From: Pyrobaculum arsenaticum DSM 13514
GTDB lineage: Archaea; Thermoproteota; Thermoprotei; Thermoproteales; Thermoproteaceae
DNA length: 64,000 nt
Assembly: GCF_000016385.1 (NCBI RefSeq)
Contig: NC_009376.1
Coordinates: 1,550,001-1,614,000, forward strand
Direction of reading: 5' to 3'
Each line of letters begins with the position of its first letter. Within the stretch, counting starts at the first letter, position 1. A model generated the notes under the pieces. It made no database searches. It was not told the DNA's origin and saw nothing but the letters and a program-made list of their open reading frames with translations. This document shows, piece after piece, positions 1 to 7,674 of this stretch. The position numbers and the translations under genes are program-made.

Positions 1-182
1 GCTCTATAACGCCCGTCGGCGGTTTTCTCCACTTTCCCTTCTCTAATAAGCCTAGTGAGCTGTGCTTTAACCACGGCTACTTTCTCAATGCCGACGGCGC
101 TGGCGATTTCTTCTGCTGTAAACTCTTTACCTTTATTCTGGAGAAGATGGTCATATATCTTGTTCTTAACCCCTGAAGGCAT
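1..182 (-). CDS. winged-helix DNA-binding protein (3' end cut by window edge)
   Basis: Start ATG at 182; 60 codons are visible and the frame is still open at base 1. The translation begins MPSGVKNKIYDHLL and continues with a helix-turn-helix pattern (residues about 20-45: EEIASAVGIEKVAVVKAQL) followed by a wing-like RLIREGKVEKTADGRY. This is a typical archaeal winged-helix arrangement, probably a small transcription regulator; no specific family was recognised. A TATA-like element at 199-212 lies about 25 bases upstream, fitting a leaderless start. It is divergent from ribH. Confidence 0.75.
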   Translation of the reverse strand, partial: MPSGVKNKIYDHLLQNKGKEFTAEEIASAVGIEKVAVVKAQLTRLIREGKVEKTADGRYR

Positions 183-234
183 GAATCTACATAAATTCGA
201 GTATATTTAAACATTCAATAAGAGCCCTAGGCGG

Positions 235-244
235 TATATTTATA
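235..244 (+). promoter_or_regulatory. TATA element of ribH
   Basis: TATATTTATA is centred about 26 bases before the ATG at 266, so transcription should start at or next to the start codon. There is no room for a ribosome binding site. Confidence 0.65.
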
Positions 245-265
245 AGTCATTGCAATTGCCGCCGC

Positions 266-718
266 ATGGTAAGAATAGCTGTGGTAGTCTCTGAGTTCAA
301 CTACGACGTCACCCAGTTAATGTTGCAAAAAGCGTTGGAGCACGCTAAGTTCCTAGGCGCCGAGGTTACATATGTCGTAAAAGTACCGGGCGTCTACGAC
401 ATTCCCACTTTGCTGAGAGATCTCGTGGCTAAGGAGGAGGTGGATGCAGTAGTCACACTCGGTGCGGTGATACAAGGTGCAACAAAACACGACGAGGTAG
501 TGGCGCACCAAGCCGCCAGGAAGATACTAGACATCTCCGTAGAGTCGGGGAAACCCATCACGTTGGGCATAATCGGCCCAGGTGCTAATAGAATGCAGGC
601 CTTAGAGAGGGTTGAGGAATATGCGAAACGTGCCGTCGAAGCTGCAGTGAAGTTGGCTAGGAGAAAAAAGACGCTGAGGGAAGCGAAGTACGCAGGCTCT
701 ACTGTATTTATAGATTAG
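266..718 (+). CDS. ribH: 6,7-dimethyl-8-ribityllumazine synthase
   Basis: Catalyses the next-to-last step of riboflavin synthesis, joining 5-amino-6-ribitylaminouracil with 3,4-dihydroxy-2-butanone 4-phosphate; the family forms cytoplasmic shells of 60 or 10 subunits. The 150 residues match the usual family length. Visible motifs are SEFN (residues 9-12, substrate ring pocket), PGVYDIP (41-47), and GATKHDEVV (71-79) with the conserved catalytic-site His75, followed by the phosphate-binding LGIIGPG region (100-106). It has its own TATA element, and its stop codon overlaps the convergent ilvE stop by four bases. Confidence 0.95.
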   Translation: MVRIAVVVSEFNYDVTQLMLQKALEHAKFLGAEVTYVVKVPGVYDIPTLLRDLVAKEEVDAVVTLGAVIQGATKHDEVVAHQAARKILDISVESGKPITLGIIGPGANRMQALERVEEYAKRAVEAAVKLARRKKTLREAKYAGSTVFID

Positions 719-1626
719 TAAACAAGTGTCACCCATCTGCTGTACTTTTCTATTCTCCCCCTCACCACGTCGGCGTACAGCGTTGCGATTTTTGTGGTGA
801 TTGGGCCAGGCTTCCCATCGCCGATCGCCCTGCCGTCTACCTCAACGACTGGGGTTACCTCTGCTGCGGTGCCTACGAGAAACAGCTCGTCTGCTGTGTA
901 TACTTCTTCGCGTGTAATAGGCTTCTCTTCCACCTTAATTCCGAGATCTCTGCTTAGCGTTATGACGGTGTCTCTTGTGATGCCCTCTAAGATAGACTGA
1001 TGGATAGGCGGGGTGTACAGCGCCCCGTTTCTCACCACAAATACGTTTTCACCAGAGCCCTCCACTATGTAGCCGTTTATGTCGGCGAGTAGAGCCTCAT
1101 CGTAGCCGCGGTTTCTGGCTTCCGCCAGGGCCAGGACGGAGTTTACGTAAATACCTCCTATCTTCGCCATCACTGGCAACATGGTGTTGTGGACTCTGCG
1201 CCAGCTCACCACAGTGGCCCTTATGCCGCCGGGGGGTAGATATTTGCCGAAGGGGAAGGCGATTATCGCGAGCGATGTGTCTAGGTCGCGTATGTCAAGG
1301 GTGACCGTCGGCGTCGAGACGAATAGTATGGGCCTAATGTAGACGTCCTCCCGGAAGTGATTAGCCCTAACCGCTTCTATAATCGCGTTTCGCACCTCCT
1401 GCCGCGTGTATGGCACTTTAACGCCGAGGATCTTAGCAGATTTAAACATCCGCTCCAGGTGCTCGTCTAGCCTAAAAATGAGAAGGTTCTCCCCGTTCCA
1501 GTAACCCCTCAGCCCTTCAAATATCGAAGTGCCATAATGGAGAGCATGAATCATGACGTGTATCTTGGCGTCTTCCCACCTAACCACCCTTCCGTTTAGC
1601 CAGACATATTGGGCGTAGATCTTCAT
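715..1626 (-). CDS. ilvE: branched-chain amino acid aminotransferase
   Basis: PLP-dependent class IV aminotransferase carrying out the last step of valine, leucine and isoleucine synthesis. The 303 residues are full length. The PLP lysine is expected at Lys155 in AKIGGIYVNS, and the cofactor-binding EGSGENVF segment lies near residues 191-198. It is the last gene of the minus-strand ilvB-ilvN-ilvC-ilvE run and starts four bases after the ilvC stop, so co-transcription is very likely. The order follows the pathway: acetolactate synthase, reductoisomerase, transaminase; no dihydroxyacid dehydratase gene is in this window. Confidence 0.95.
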   Translation of the reverse strand: MKIYAQYVWLNGRVVRWEDAKIHVMIHALHYGTSIFEGLRGYWNGENLLIFRLDEHLERMFKSAKILGVKVPYTRQEVRNAIIEAVRANHFREDVYIRPILFVSTPTVTLDIRDLDTSLAIIAFPFGKYLPPGGIRATVVSWRRVHNTMLPVMAKIGGIYVNSVLALAEARNRGYDEALLADINGYIVEGSGENVFVVRNGALYTPPIHQSILEGITRDTVITLSRDLGIKVEEKPITREEVYTADELFLVGTAAEVTPVVEVDGRAIGDGKPGPITTKIATLYADVVRGRIEKYSRWVTLVY

Positions 1627-1629
1627 AGC

Positions 1630-2616
1630 CTACTGGCCGAAAAGGAGCCTCCTCATTTCTATGCCGACTTTCTCGATTTGGTGGTTTTTTACTTCCTCCA
1701 TTAATTTCCTCAGCGTCGGGCCCCCTCTGTTATACTCCGTCACCCACTCTTTTGCGAATTCGCCACTCCTCACCCGCGCTGCCGCCTCTCTCATCCTCTG
1801 CTTTACTGACTCGTCAATTATTTTTGGGCCAACTGTGAGCCCTCCGTACTTCGCCGTGTCGGAAACTCCGTTCAGCATCCCGTAGATCCCCCTCTGCCAT
1901 ATGAGATCCATAATCAACTTCGCCTCGTTCAACACCTCGAAGTACGCCACTTCGGGCTGGTATCCGAGCTCCACCAACGTCTCAAAGCCCTTCTTTATCA
2001 GCTCCATCAGCCCACCCACAAGCACAGTCTGCTCGCCGATCAAATCGGTTTCCGTCTCCTCGGCAAAGGTGGTTTCTATCACGCCTGCCCTCGTTGCACC
2101 TATCCCCTTAGCTATTGCAAGGGCGTACTCCATAGCCCGGCCTGAGTAGTTCTGGTAAACCGCCACAAGCGCAGGCACTCCTCTACCGGATAGGTATTCT
2201 TCCCTCACCGCGCGCCCAGGCCCCTTTGGCGCTACCATCACCACATCTACGTTGGGGGGCGGCTTTATGAGACCGAAGTGTATGTTAAAGCCGTGGGCAA
2301 AGTCCACCACGGTGCCTGGCTTAAGGTTCGGCTCTATTTGTTCCTCCCACACCTTAGGTTGTTCCATGTCTGGGATTAAGACCATCACCACGTCCGCCTT
2401 TGCAACAGCTTGGCCTATTTCAAAAACTCTGAAACCCTCTGCAACTGCTTGATCCCAGGACTTGCCGCCTCTGCGTAATCCTAATATCACGTTGAGTCCA
2501 CTATCTCTGAGATTAAGGGCCTGGGCTCGCCCCTGTATTCCATAGCCTATTACAGCTATTGTTTTGCCTTTTAGAGGCTCCAGAGACGCATCAACATCTC
2601 TATATATCTTCGCCAT
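1630..2616 (-). CDS. ilvC: ketol-acid reductoisomerase (NAD(P)H)
   Basis: Converts acetolactate or acetohydroxybutyrate into dihydroxy acids with Mg2+ and NAD(P)H. At 328 residues it is a class I (short) enzyme. The Rossmann motif GYGIQG is at residues 24-29, His108 lies in the DFAHGFN segment, and the metal ligands are expected at Asp191 and Glu195 in TETDLIGEQTVL. It sits 12 bases after ilvN and four before ilvE within the ilv operon. Confidence 0.96.
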   Translation of the reverse strand: MAKIYRDVDASLEPLKGKTIAVIGYGIQGRAQALNLRDSGLNVILGLRRGGKSWDQAVAEGFRVFEIGQAVAKADVVMVLIPDMEQPKVWEEQIEPNLKPGTVVDFAHGFNIHFGLIKPPPNVDVVMVAPKGPGRAVREEYLSGRGVPALVAVYQNYSGRAMEYALAIAKGIGATRAGVIETTFAEETETDLIGEQTVLVGGLMELIKKGFETLVELGYQPEVAYFEVLNEAKLIMDLIWQRGIYGMLNGVSDTAKYGGLTVGPKIIDESVKQRMREAAARVRSGEFAKEWVTEYNRGGPTLRKLMEEVKNHQIEKVGIEMRRLLFGQ

Positions 2617-2628
2617 AGTTTTTAGATC

Positions 2629-2859
2629 TTAGGGATTTATATTTATCTGTTCTATCGAAATGACTTCCGGCAATTTGTCGAGTTTTGCTACAAGCCACCT
2701 CACCTCGTCTGTCTCTCCCTCCACTTCCATGACTACGTTGTAAACTGTGGCGTCTGCCACCACGCTGATCTTTGCAACGGTGACCTTAGCTCGCCTGGTA
2801 ATCGCAATAATCCGCCCCAGCGAATCAAGCGACTTCGGAGTAGTTATGTTAATTCTCAT
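2629..2859 (-). CDS. ilvN: acetolactate synthase small (regulatory) subunit, ACT domain only
   Basis: A 76-residue single ACT domain; the RIIAITRRAKVTVAKIS stretch followed by strand-rich sequence resembles the N-terminal half of IlvN/IlvH. Usual small subunits are about 160 residues with a second C-terminal domain, which is absent here. It overlaps the end of ilvB by 11 bases and precedes ilvC by 12, so it is translated with its catalytic partner. Its expected role is activation and valine feedback sensing of the large subunit. The small-subunit assignment is firm from context; whether a lone ACT domain confers feedback control is not known from sequence. Confidence 0.85.
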   Translation of the reverse strand: MRINITTPKSLDSLGRIIAITRRAKVTVAKISVVADATVYNVVMEVEGETDEVRWLVAKLDKLPEVISIEQININP

Positions 2860-4495
2860 ATACCAACTTCGTATTCACGCCCTCTGGGAGTAACGCCGAT
2901 GTGAGCCAGTCGCCTGGCTTGACCCAGGGTAGCACTATGTCCTCTTCGCTGTCAATCGTCAAGTCTACTATCAGCGCCTCGTTGTTTCTCAAAGCCTTGG
3001 CCACAGCCTTTTCTAACTGGTCGTAGCTCTCCGGCTTTACCCCCTCTATGTCGTATGCCTCAGCTATTTTCATGAAGTCGGGCATTTTGCCAAACTCCGT
3101 GGCTATAATCCTCCGCTTGTAGAGGTATATCTGCCATTGTTTTACCAGTTGCAGGGCTCTGTTGTCGAAGATTGTCACAACTATGGGTAGGTCGTACTCC
3201 CTCACTAAGGCTAAGTTGTTCATGGTCATCTGGAACGACCCATCCCCGTCAATGCACAGAACCGGCCTTGTCGGGTCGGCCAGTTTTGCCCCCAGTGCCG
3301 CCGGCACGCAGAAGCCCATTGTACCGAGGCCTGCAGAGGTGATGAAAGTGCCAGGCTCGAACACCTCCCATGCCACCTCCGCCCACATCTGGTGGCTCCC
3401 AACGCCCGTCGTCGTGATGGTGTTCCTCGGCGCGGCCCTTCTGAGTACTTTAAGCACACGCCAGGGATGAAAGGCCTTAGACGTGTCGGCAACTTTAGAC
3501 ATTGCCTCCTCATACTTCTTCCGTATCTCCAGTAACCATGACATGAATTTTTCATCTCTCTGGGCGCCGGCGTCTACAAATTTGAGCAGGGTCCCAAGCG
3601 CCTCTTTGGCATCGGCGACGACGCCTATTGTGGGCTTCACGTTTTTCCCAATCTCGCTCTTGTCTATGTCTATGTGTATCAGCTTTACTCTCCCACTCCT
3701 CACGCTTTCTTGGAGTTCTTTAAACCTGCCCCATGTTCTGTCGCTGAATCTCGTGCCGACTGCCAAGATGACATCTGCGTTTGCCAACGCGGCATCTGCC
3801 TCAGCTCTTCCGTGCATCCCGGCGGGGCCCATGTAGAGAGGATAGTCATGCGGCACCGCCGCCTTGCCCGGCAACGTCGACACGATAGGGGCGTACAGCA
3901 TGCGGGATAACTCCAAGACCTCCGGTGTCGCGCCTGACCACAACACGCCGCCGCCGACTAATACCACCGGTCTTCTAGCCTCTATTAAATACTTGGCGGC
4001 CAGCCTAAGTTTATCCTCGTCGGGTGGCGGAGGTATAAACTTCTCCCTGTTTACTGGAATTTTTTCCTCGCGATCTGGAGCGGCCGCGAGCTGTATATCT
4101 CTCGGTATATCGACTAAGGTGGGTCCCGGCCTTCCGATTATCGAAATCTCGTATGCAGTCTTAAAAGCAGCCACTGCCTCTTCGGCCTTCTTGACTTGGT
4201 ATGCGAATTTAGTAATAGGAGTAACCACGCCCAATATGTCTGTTTCCTGGAAGCCATCTCTGCCGAAAACGCTAGTGGGCACCTGGCCTGTGATAGCCAC
4301 TACAGGTGCCGAATCCATGTACGCGTTAGCCAGGCCAGTAACTAGGTTTGTGGCTCCAGGCCCGCTGGTGACGGCCACCACGGCGGGTCTTCCCGAGACT
4401 CTTGCGAAGGCCTCCGCGGCGTGTATGGCGCCTTGCTCGTGTCTAAACATAATGGGCTGAATATCTTGGTTGTACAGCGCATCGTAAAGAGCCAT
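2849..4495 (-). CDS. ilvB: acetolactate synthase large subunit (5' end apparently frameshifted)
   Basis: ThDP-dependent condensation of two pyruvates, or pyruvate and 2-oxobutyrate, the first step of branched-chain amino acid synthesis. The frame given starts at the first in-frame ATG and gives 548 residues beginning MALYDALY. It contains RHEQGAIHAAEAFA with the ThDP-activating Glu (about residue 19) and the C-terminal ThDP/Mg motif GDGSFQMTMNNLAL. Family members carry about 30 more N-terminal residues, and these can be read upstream in the same frame (see 4496-4611), but no ATG, GTG or TTG lies there. First gene of the ilv operon. Confidence 0.92.
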   Translation of the reverse strand: MALYDALYNQDIQPIMFRHEQGAIHAAEAFARVSGRPAVVAVTSGPGATNLVTGLANAYMDSAPVVAITGQVPTSVFGRDGFQETDILGVVTPITKFAYQVKKAEEAVAAFKTAYEISIIGRPGPTLVDIPRDIQLAAAPDREEKIPVNREKFIPPPPDEDKLRLAAKYLIEARRPVVLVGGGVLWSGATPEVLELSRMLYAPIVSTLPGKAAVPHDYPLYMGPAGMHGRAEADAALANADVILAVGTRFSDRTWGRFKELQESVRSGRVKLIHIDIDKSEIGKNVKPTIGVVADAKEALGTLLKFVDAGAQRDEKFMSWLLEIRKKYEEAMSKVADTSKAFHPWRVLKVLRRAAPRNTITTTGVGSHQMWAEVAWEVFEPGTFITSAGLGTMGFCVPAALGAKLADPTRPVLCIDGDGSFQMTMNNLALVREYDLPIVVTIFDNRALQLVKQWQIYLYKRRIIATEFGKMPDFMKIAEAYDIEGVKPESYDQLEKAVAKALRNNEALIVDLTIDSEEDIVLPWVKPGDWLTSALLPEGVNTKLVYEN

Positions 4496-4611
4496 TATCG
4501 AGCCCCCGGTTATTCCCAGGATATGTTTTATTCTATATTGTTTGAAAGTCTGGACTATCCTATCGACGACCCGTTGGGAATCCCCTGTTGAAGCCCCGAT
4601 ACCCCCGACAT
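4496..4611 (-). other. displaced N-terminal coding segment of ilvB
   Basis: In the ilvB frame this stretch reads residues typical of the family N terminus, including RVVDRIVQTFKQYRIKHILG followed by ITGGSIM, directly continuous with the ATG at 4495. The frame is open back to a TAG at 4627-4625 but contains no standard start codon. The only well-placed start is an ATG at 4611, about 26 bases from the TATA element, in another frame; it hits a TAG after 18 codons. One extra base in the C5 run at 4602-4606 would join the two frames. Confidence 0.6.
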
Positions 4612-4632
4612 TATGGCTGACGAACTATATTC

Positions 4633-4640
4633 TATTTAAA
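4633..4640 (-). promoter_or_regulatory. TATA element of the ilv operon
   Basis: TTTAAATA on the minus strand, centred about 26 bases before the ATG at 4611. It supports a leaderless ilvB message starting at 4611, where the reading frame problem begins. It overlaps the 3' end of the next upstream gene, whose stop codon is at 4636. Confidence 0.55.
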
Positions 4641-5076
4641 CTTTTCCTAACCTATATATCGTGTCGTGTGCTATTTTTATAACCCAGCGCACGTTTGGGT
4701 AGGTCTCAATCTTGTCTATGTCTTCCACATCGATCCAGAACCCCTCTCTCTGTGCGCCTCCAACTCTCCTTACCAGATATATGAGGTCGAAGTGAATATG
4801 CGCCTCGTCGGGGTAACGCACCAGTTCCTCCAAGATGAGTAGCGGCAGTGGCCGCTCCACCACGTCTTTATCCCTCACTCCGTGGATATGCCCAATGGGC
4901 TCCACTCTTAGCCCGGTTTCTTCCTCGAATTCTCTGATAACGGCCTCTGTGGGGGTTTCGTTCGGCTCCACGTGTCCGCCGGGATATATGTAGACGCCTA
5001 GGCGTCGGTGCTTGATAAGCAGAACCTTGCCGTTTTCTATAAGGACGCCGCTAGCTACTATGCATTTTCTGGGCAC
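4636..5076 (-). CDS. Nudix hydrolase
   Basis: A 146-residue Nudix-fold pyrophosphohydrolase; these enzymes cleave nucleoside diphosphates linked to another group using Mg2+. The Nudix box is complete: G-G-H-V-E-P, seven residues, R-E-F-E-E-E-T-G-L (GX5EX7REUXEEXGU). I chose the GTG at 5076 because the TATA element at 5093-5104 lies about 23 bases upstream; a longer frame reaches 5106 but would run into that element. Divergent from the histidine-rich gene at 5125. The substrate cannot be told from sequence. Confidence 0.85.
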   Translation of the reverse strand: MPRKCIVASGVLIENGKVLLIKHRRLGVYIYPGGHVEPNETPTEAVIREFEEETGLRVEPIGHIHGVRDKDVVERPLPLLILEELVRYPDEAHIHFDLIYLVRRVGGAQREGFWIDVEDIDKIETYPNVRWVIKIAHDTIYRLGKV

Positions 5077-5092
5077 AAGTGCGCCGAGTTTC

Positions 5093-5104
5093 AAATTTTT
5101 AAAC
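5093..5104. promoter_or_regulatory. shared bidirectional TATA element
   Basis: AAATTTTTAAAC reads as a TATA-like box in both directions. Its centre is 22-23 bases from the GTG at 5076 (minus strand) and 26-27 bases from the GTG at 5125 (plus strand), so a single A/T tract can serve two leaderless divergent genes. Confidence 0.5.
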
Positions 5105-5124
5105 ACGTCTCCCGTTCGGTGTTG

Positions 5125-5631
5125 GTGTTTAGCAAGATAAAGCTAGGTATGGAGGATTGGAAGAAGCTAGAGTCTGATCTTGAGAGGATCGCCGCTGGCC
5201 AGCCTCTTGAGATCGTAATAAACGTGACGTTGGTTTCCTCAAGCGACGAGGCTGGCGAGGAGGAAGAAGAGGAGCACCACCACCATCACGTCCACCACCT
5301 AGACGAGAACGAGTTTACTAGAGAAGTGGCGAAGATGATCGACTACGTGGCGCAAGAGTACAATGCCCACGTCCATCCGCATATACACAGCAACCACGGC
5401 AGTGTCATGTTCTCTGTTAAGGGTTCTCCAAAAGAGCTGACAAAGGTCTTAAGAGATGTCATAGATTTTGTGAAACTTAACTGCGAAAAGTGCATGTTGC
5501 ACTCGCTTGACGGCGAGTTCCACCTAGGCGAAGACCTCAGCGGTATATACTTCGGCGACGCCTATAAAATCACGGTTATACTACCGGCTGAGGACGGGAG
5601 ACGCCTCAAGGTGCACGAACTTCACCTCTAA
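5125..5631 (+). CDS. histidine- and glutamate-rich protein of unknown function
   Basis: No family recognised. With the GTG at 5125 (leaderless, TATA at 5093-5104) the protein has 168 residues. Residues about 35-55 hold a run of six glutamates followed by HHHHHVHH, and a second cluster, HVHPHIHSNHG, lies some 30 residues later. The rest looks globular, with a CEKC pair near residue 125. The clusters suggest metal binding, perhaps Ni, Zn or Cu storage or delivery, but that is inference. It overlaps the convergent gene 5606-5920 by 26 bases. Confidence 0.7.
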   Translation: MFSKIKLGMEDWKKLESDLERIAAGQPLEIVINVTLVSSSDEAGEEEEEEHHHHHVHHLDENEFTREVAKMIDYVAQEYNAHVHPHIHSNHGSVMFSVKGSPKELTKVLRDVIDFVKLNCEKCMLHSLDGEFHLGEDLSGIYFGDAYKITVILPAEDGRRLKVHELHL

Positions 5632-5920
5632 GTTTTTTCATAATGCATTCAACAGTGGACGAGACCTCCGGCGAGATTATGTTTTTCAAATCCTCAGGCG
5701 CCACGTGGGGGTAACCGCCTATCCATATTGGTCTGTGTATAAAGGTTGGATCTGACGAAGCCCAGACGCAGTCATTTCTGCCTACTCGCTCGCGATCTCC
5801 CACATACACCACCACGTCGCAGTCGCAGGGCGCTGGGCAACCAAGCACTCTAGCAAGCGGAGAGGGGCCTGTTAGCACAGGAATATCCTGTTCATACAGG
5901 CGCCAATATAGTTCACACAC
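5606..5920 (-). CDS. cysteine-containing protein of unknown function
   Basis: 104 residues, not recognised. It contains CPAPCDCD (about residues 28-35) among six or so cysteines, a DVVVYVGDRE strand-like segment and HRPIWIGGYPHVAPEDLKN. The Cys cluster could bind a metal or form disulfides. The start GTG at 5920 is about 22 bases from a TATA-like ATATAAATA (5938-5946), fitting a leaderless gene. That element lies inside the 3' end of the small gene 5922-6068, which ends two bases upstream. Confidence 0.6.
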   Translation of the reverse strand: MCELYWRLYEQDIPVLTGPSPLARVLGCPAPCDCDVVVYVGDRERVGRNDCVWASSDPTFIHRPIWIGGYPHVAPEDLKNIISPEVSSTVECIMKKLRGEVRAP

Positions 5921-5921
5921 T

Positions 5922-6068
5922 TTACAAATAATCCACGTATTTATATCCGTCTACGTCGTCTAGCATGATGATGACATCTTCTAGTCTCACTTTTTTCAGA
6001 GCAGACGGCTTTGTCTCCACGAGTTCTGGAATAAGGGTCTCATCTCTTCTTCTTATGTAAATCTTCAT
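5922..6068 (-). CDS. small protein of unknown function (48 residues)
   Basis: An ATG at 6068 opens a 48-residue frame beginning MKIYIRRRDETLIPELVE and ending DGYKYVDYL. The composition is protein-like with alternating charged and hydrophobic residues. It begins 21 bases after the stop of the nuclease gene at 6090 and ends two bases before the gene at 5920, which suggests a continuous minus-strand run. No family recognised. Confidence 0.5.
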   Translation of the reverse strand: MKIYIRRRDETLIPELVETKPSALKKVRLEDVIIMLDDVDGYKYVDYL

Positions 6069-6089
6069 GCTTTTATGCGCTAATAAAAA

Positions 6090-7367
6090 CTACTGTAGCG
6101 CCAATTCCTCTCCCGGCGTAGTGGGGAGGTAAATGTTGTCGTAGCCGTCTTCAGCAAGTTTTTTCACCAGCGGCGCCGCGGTGGCTGGATCTGTGTGGAC
6201 TAGGATTATTTTTGTCTCTGGAGAAAAGCGTTTTATAAATGCTTCGAGCTCCCCCCTGCCGGCGTGCGCGCTGAAGTCGAACCACTCTAGTCTTGCCTCG
6301 ACTTTTATGACAGCGCCGTCGACGATGGCGTATCCTTTGCTCAGTATCTGGAAACCCGGGGTGTTAGGCGCTTGGAACGAGGGTAGGAATACGCCGTTTT
6401 TCCTATTACCAGCCATTTTCTTGAAGTAGAAGAGGGCCGCTCCGCCCTTTATCATGCCGGCTGGGGCTATAATCACGGAGGGCTCTTCCGCGGCGCCCTT
6501 CCGCACGTATGTGTTGGGCACTTCTATGGATACATCTAGGGCTTTTTTGTAGAGAGAGGGGTCTTTGAGGAGGTGTGGATATCTCCCCACTATTTGGTTT
6601 ATCTGTCTGGCTAACCCATCGACGTATATAGGATATTCAACCCCATGTTTTACCAGAGTTAACAATATCTCCTGTGCCCGTCCTAGGGCGAACGACGGTA
6701 TTAAGACCGACCCACCCCCTTCGAGCACCTCTTTCACGGACTGGACGAATTCCTTCTCCAATTTGTCACGCGGCGGGTGGTTTGCCGAGGCGTAGGTGGC
6801 CTCCATTATCACCACGTCGGGGTTTTTAGGTAAGTTGTAAACGTCAGCGCCCCTCAAAAGATTCGTATCCACGGTGTTAAAATCGCCAGTGAACACAACT
6901 ACCCTCCCCTCTACCTCAATCACAGCCAAGGCGCTGCCAGGTATATGCCCTGCGTTATATGCCGTAAGCGATATGCCGTTGCCCACATCTACAGGTTCGC
7001 CGTATGTAAGCGGGATAGCACTGGACATCGTCTCCTTTACCTCCTCAAGTGTATAGGGTAGGTAGTAGCCAGACAGCTTTATGGCGTCTGTATACATCAA
7101 GTCGCTGAGCTCCATGGTCAAAGGTGTGGAGTACAGCGGCGTCCTTGTCGAGATGTATAGAAAAGGCAAAGCTCCGCTGTGGTCTAAATGTGCATGGCTT
7201 AGGAAAACCGCAGAGAGGTCTTTTGGGCGTACGTGAAGCGGAAAAACGGGCCTGTCTTGTGCATCGAAAGACACTCCATAGTCTAGTAGTAAGCCGCTAG
7301 ACGCGGTTTTTATAAGCACGGCAAGTCTCCCGACCTCACCAGCGCCGCCTAGTAGCTTAATCCTCAC
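6090..7367 (-). CDS. beta-CASP metallo-beta-lactamase ribonuclease (aCPSF2 type)
   Basis: 425 residues with a metallo-beta-lactamase core and beta-CASP insertion. Visible motifs: HAHLDH at residues 58-63 (Zn ligands), a GHIPGS His, GDFN Asp, the beta-CASP EATYA acidic motif, FDFSAHAGRGEL (motif B His) and LVHTD (motif C His). The length and absence of KH domains fit archaeal aCPSF2 rather than aCPSF1. Such enzymes cut and trim RNA and are linked to 3' end formation and mRNA turnover. The start is GTG at 7367, with TTTTTTATA about 25 bases upstream. Confidence 0.85.
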   Translation of the reverse strand: MRIKLLGGAGEVGRLAVLIKTASSGLLLDYGVSFDAQDRPVFPLHVRPKDLSAVFLSHAHLDHSGALPFLYISTRTPLYSTPLTMELSDLMYTDAIKLSGYYLPYTLEEVKETMSSAIPLTYGEPVDVGNGISLTAYNAGHIPGSALAVIEVEGRVVVFTGDFNTVDTNLLRGADVYNLPKNPDVVIMEATYASANHPPRDKLEKEFVQSVKEVLEGGGSVLIPSFALGRAQEILLTLVKHGVEYPIYVDGLARQINQIVGRYPHLLKDPSLYKKALDVSIEVPNTYVRKGAAEEPSVIIAPAGMIKGGAALFYFKKMAGNRKNGVFLPSFQAPNTPGFQILSKGYAIVDGAVIKVEARLEWFDFSAHAGRGELEAFIKRFSPETKIILVHTDPATAAPLVKKLAEDGYDNIYLPTTPGEELALQ

Positions 7368-7435
7368 GCCGTCTGATGTATGTCACTATAAAAAACTAAA
7401 CAGCAAAGCATTAAATAACAAATTAGAGAGGCGAT

Positions 7436-7561
7436 GTGGAGGCATTACAAAAACAGCTCGAGCGGATTATTGAGATAAACCGAAGAATCCTGGTTAACCT
7501 AGAAGAAGTAAACCAACTCCTTACGCAGAAAATCTCGAAAAGGAGAGAGAGAGAAGGATAG
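7436..7561 (+). CDS. small coiled-coil protein (41 residues)
   Basis: GTG at 7436 opens a 41-residue frame starting VEALQKQLERIIEIN and ending KISKRREREG. Leucine and isoleucine fall in a heptad-like spacing over nearly the whole length, so it is probably one helix or coiled coil with a basic tail. A TATA-like TTAAATAA (7411-7418) is about 22 bases upstream. It precedes rpl24, which has its own promoter. Function unknown. Confidence 0.45.
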   Translation: MEALQKQLERIIEINRRILVNLEEVNQLLTQKISKRREREG

Positions 7562-7645
7562 CTTCGCCTTTTAAGGGTATAAGCTTCTACCTCCACGAGC
7601 TCGGGTATGAAGATGGCTTAACGGCGTCTGTACACATCGATAAAA

Positions 7646-7655
7646 TTTATATAAA
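7646..7655 (+). promoter_or_regulatory. TATA element of rpl24-rps4e
   Basis: TTTATATAAA centred about 24 bases before the ATG at 7675 fixes that ATG as the rpl24 start, although the same frame stays open further upstream. Confidence 0.65.
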
Positions 7656-7674
7656 TCACACAGCTACGGCGCCT

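Noticed and set aside
977..1000. GTGATGC followed by CTGA inside ilvE
   Set aside because: The spacing is only 24 bases and both lie in conserved coding sequence.
3864..4460. 198-residue plus-strand frame opposite ilvB
   Set aside because: It is antisense to conserved acetolactate synthase sequence and shows only low-complexity shadow composition.
7558..7674. 39 open codons upstream of and in frame with rpl24
   Set aside because: No standard start codon, and the rpl24 TATA element lies inside it at the right distance for the ATG at 7675.
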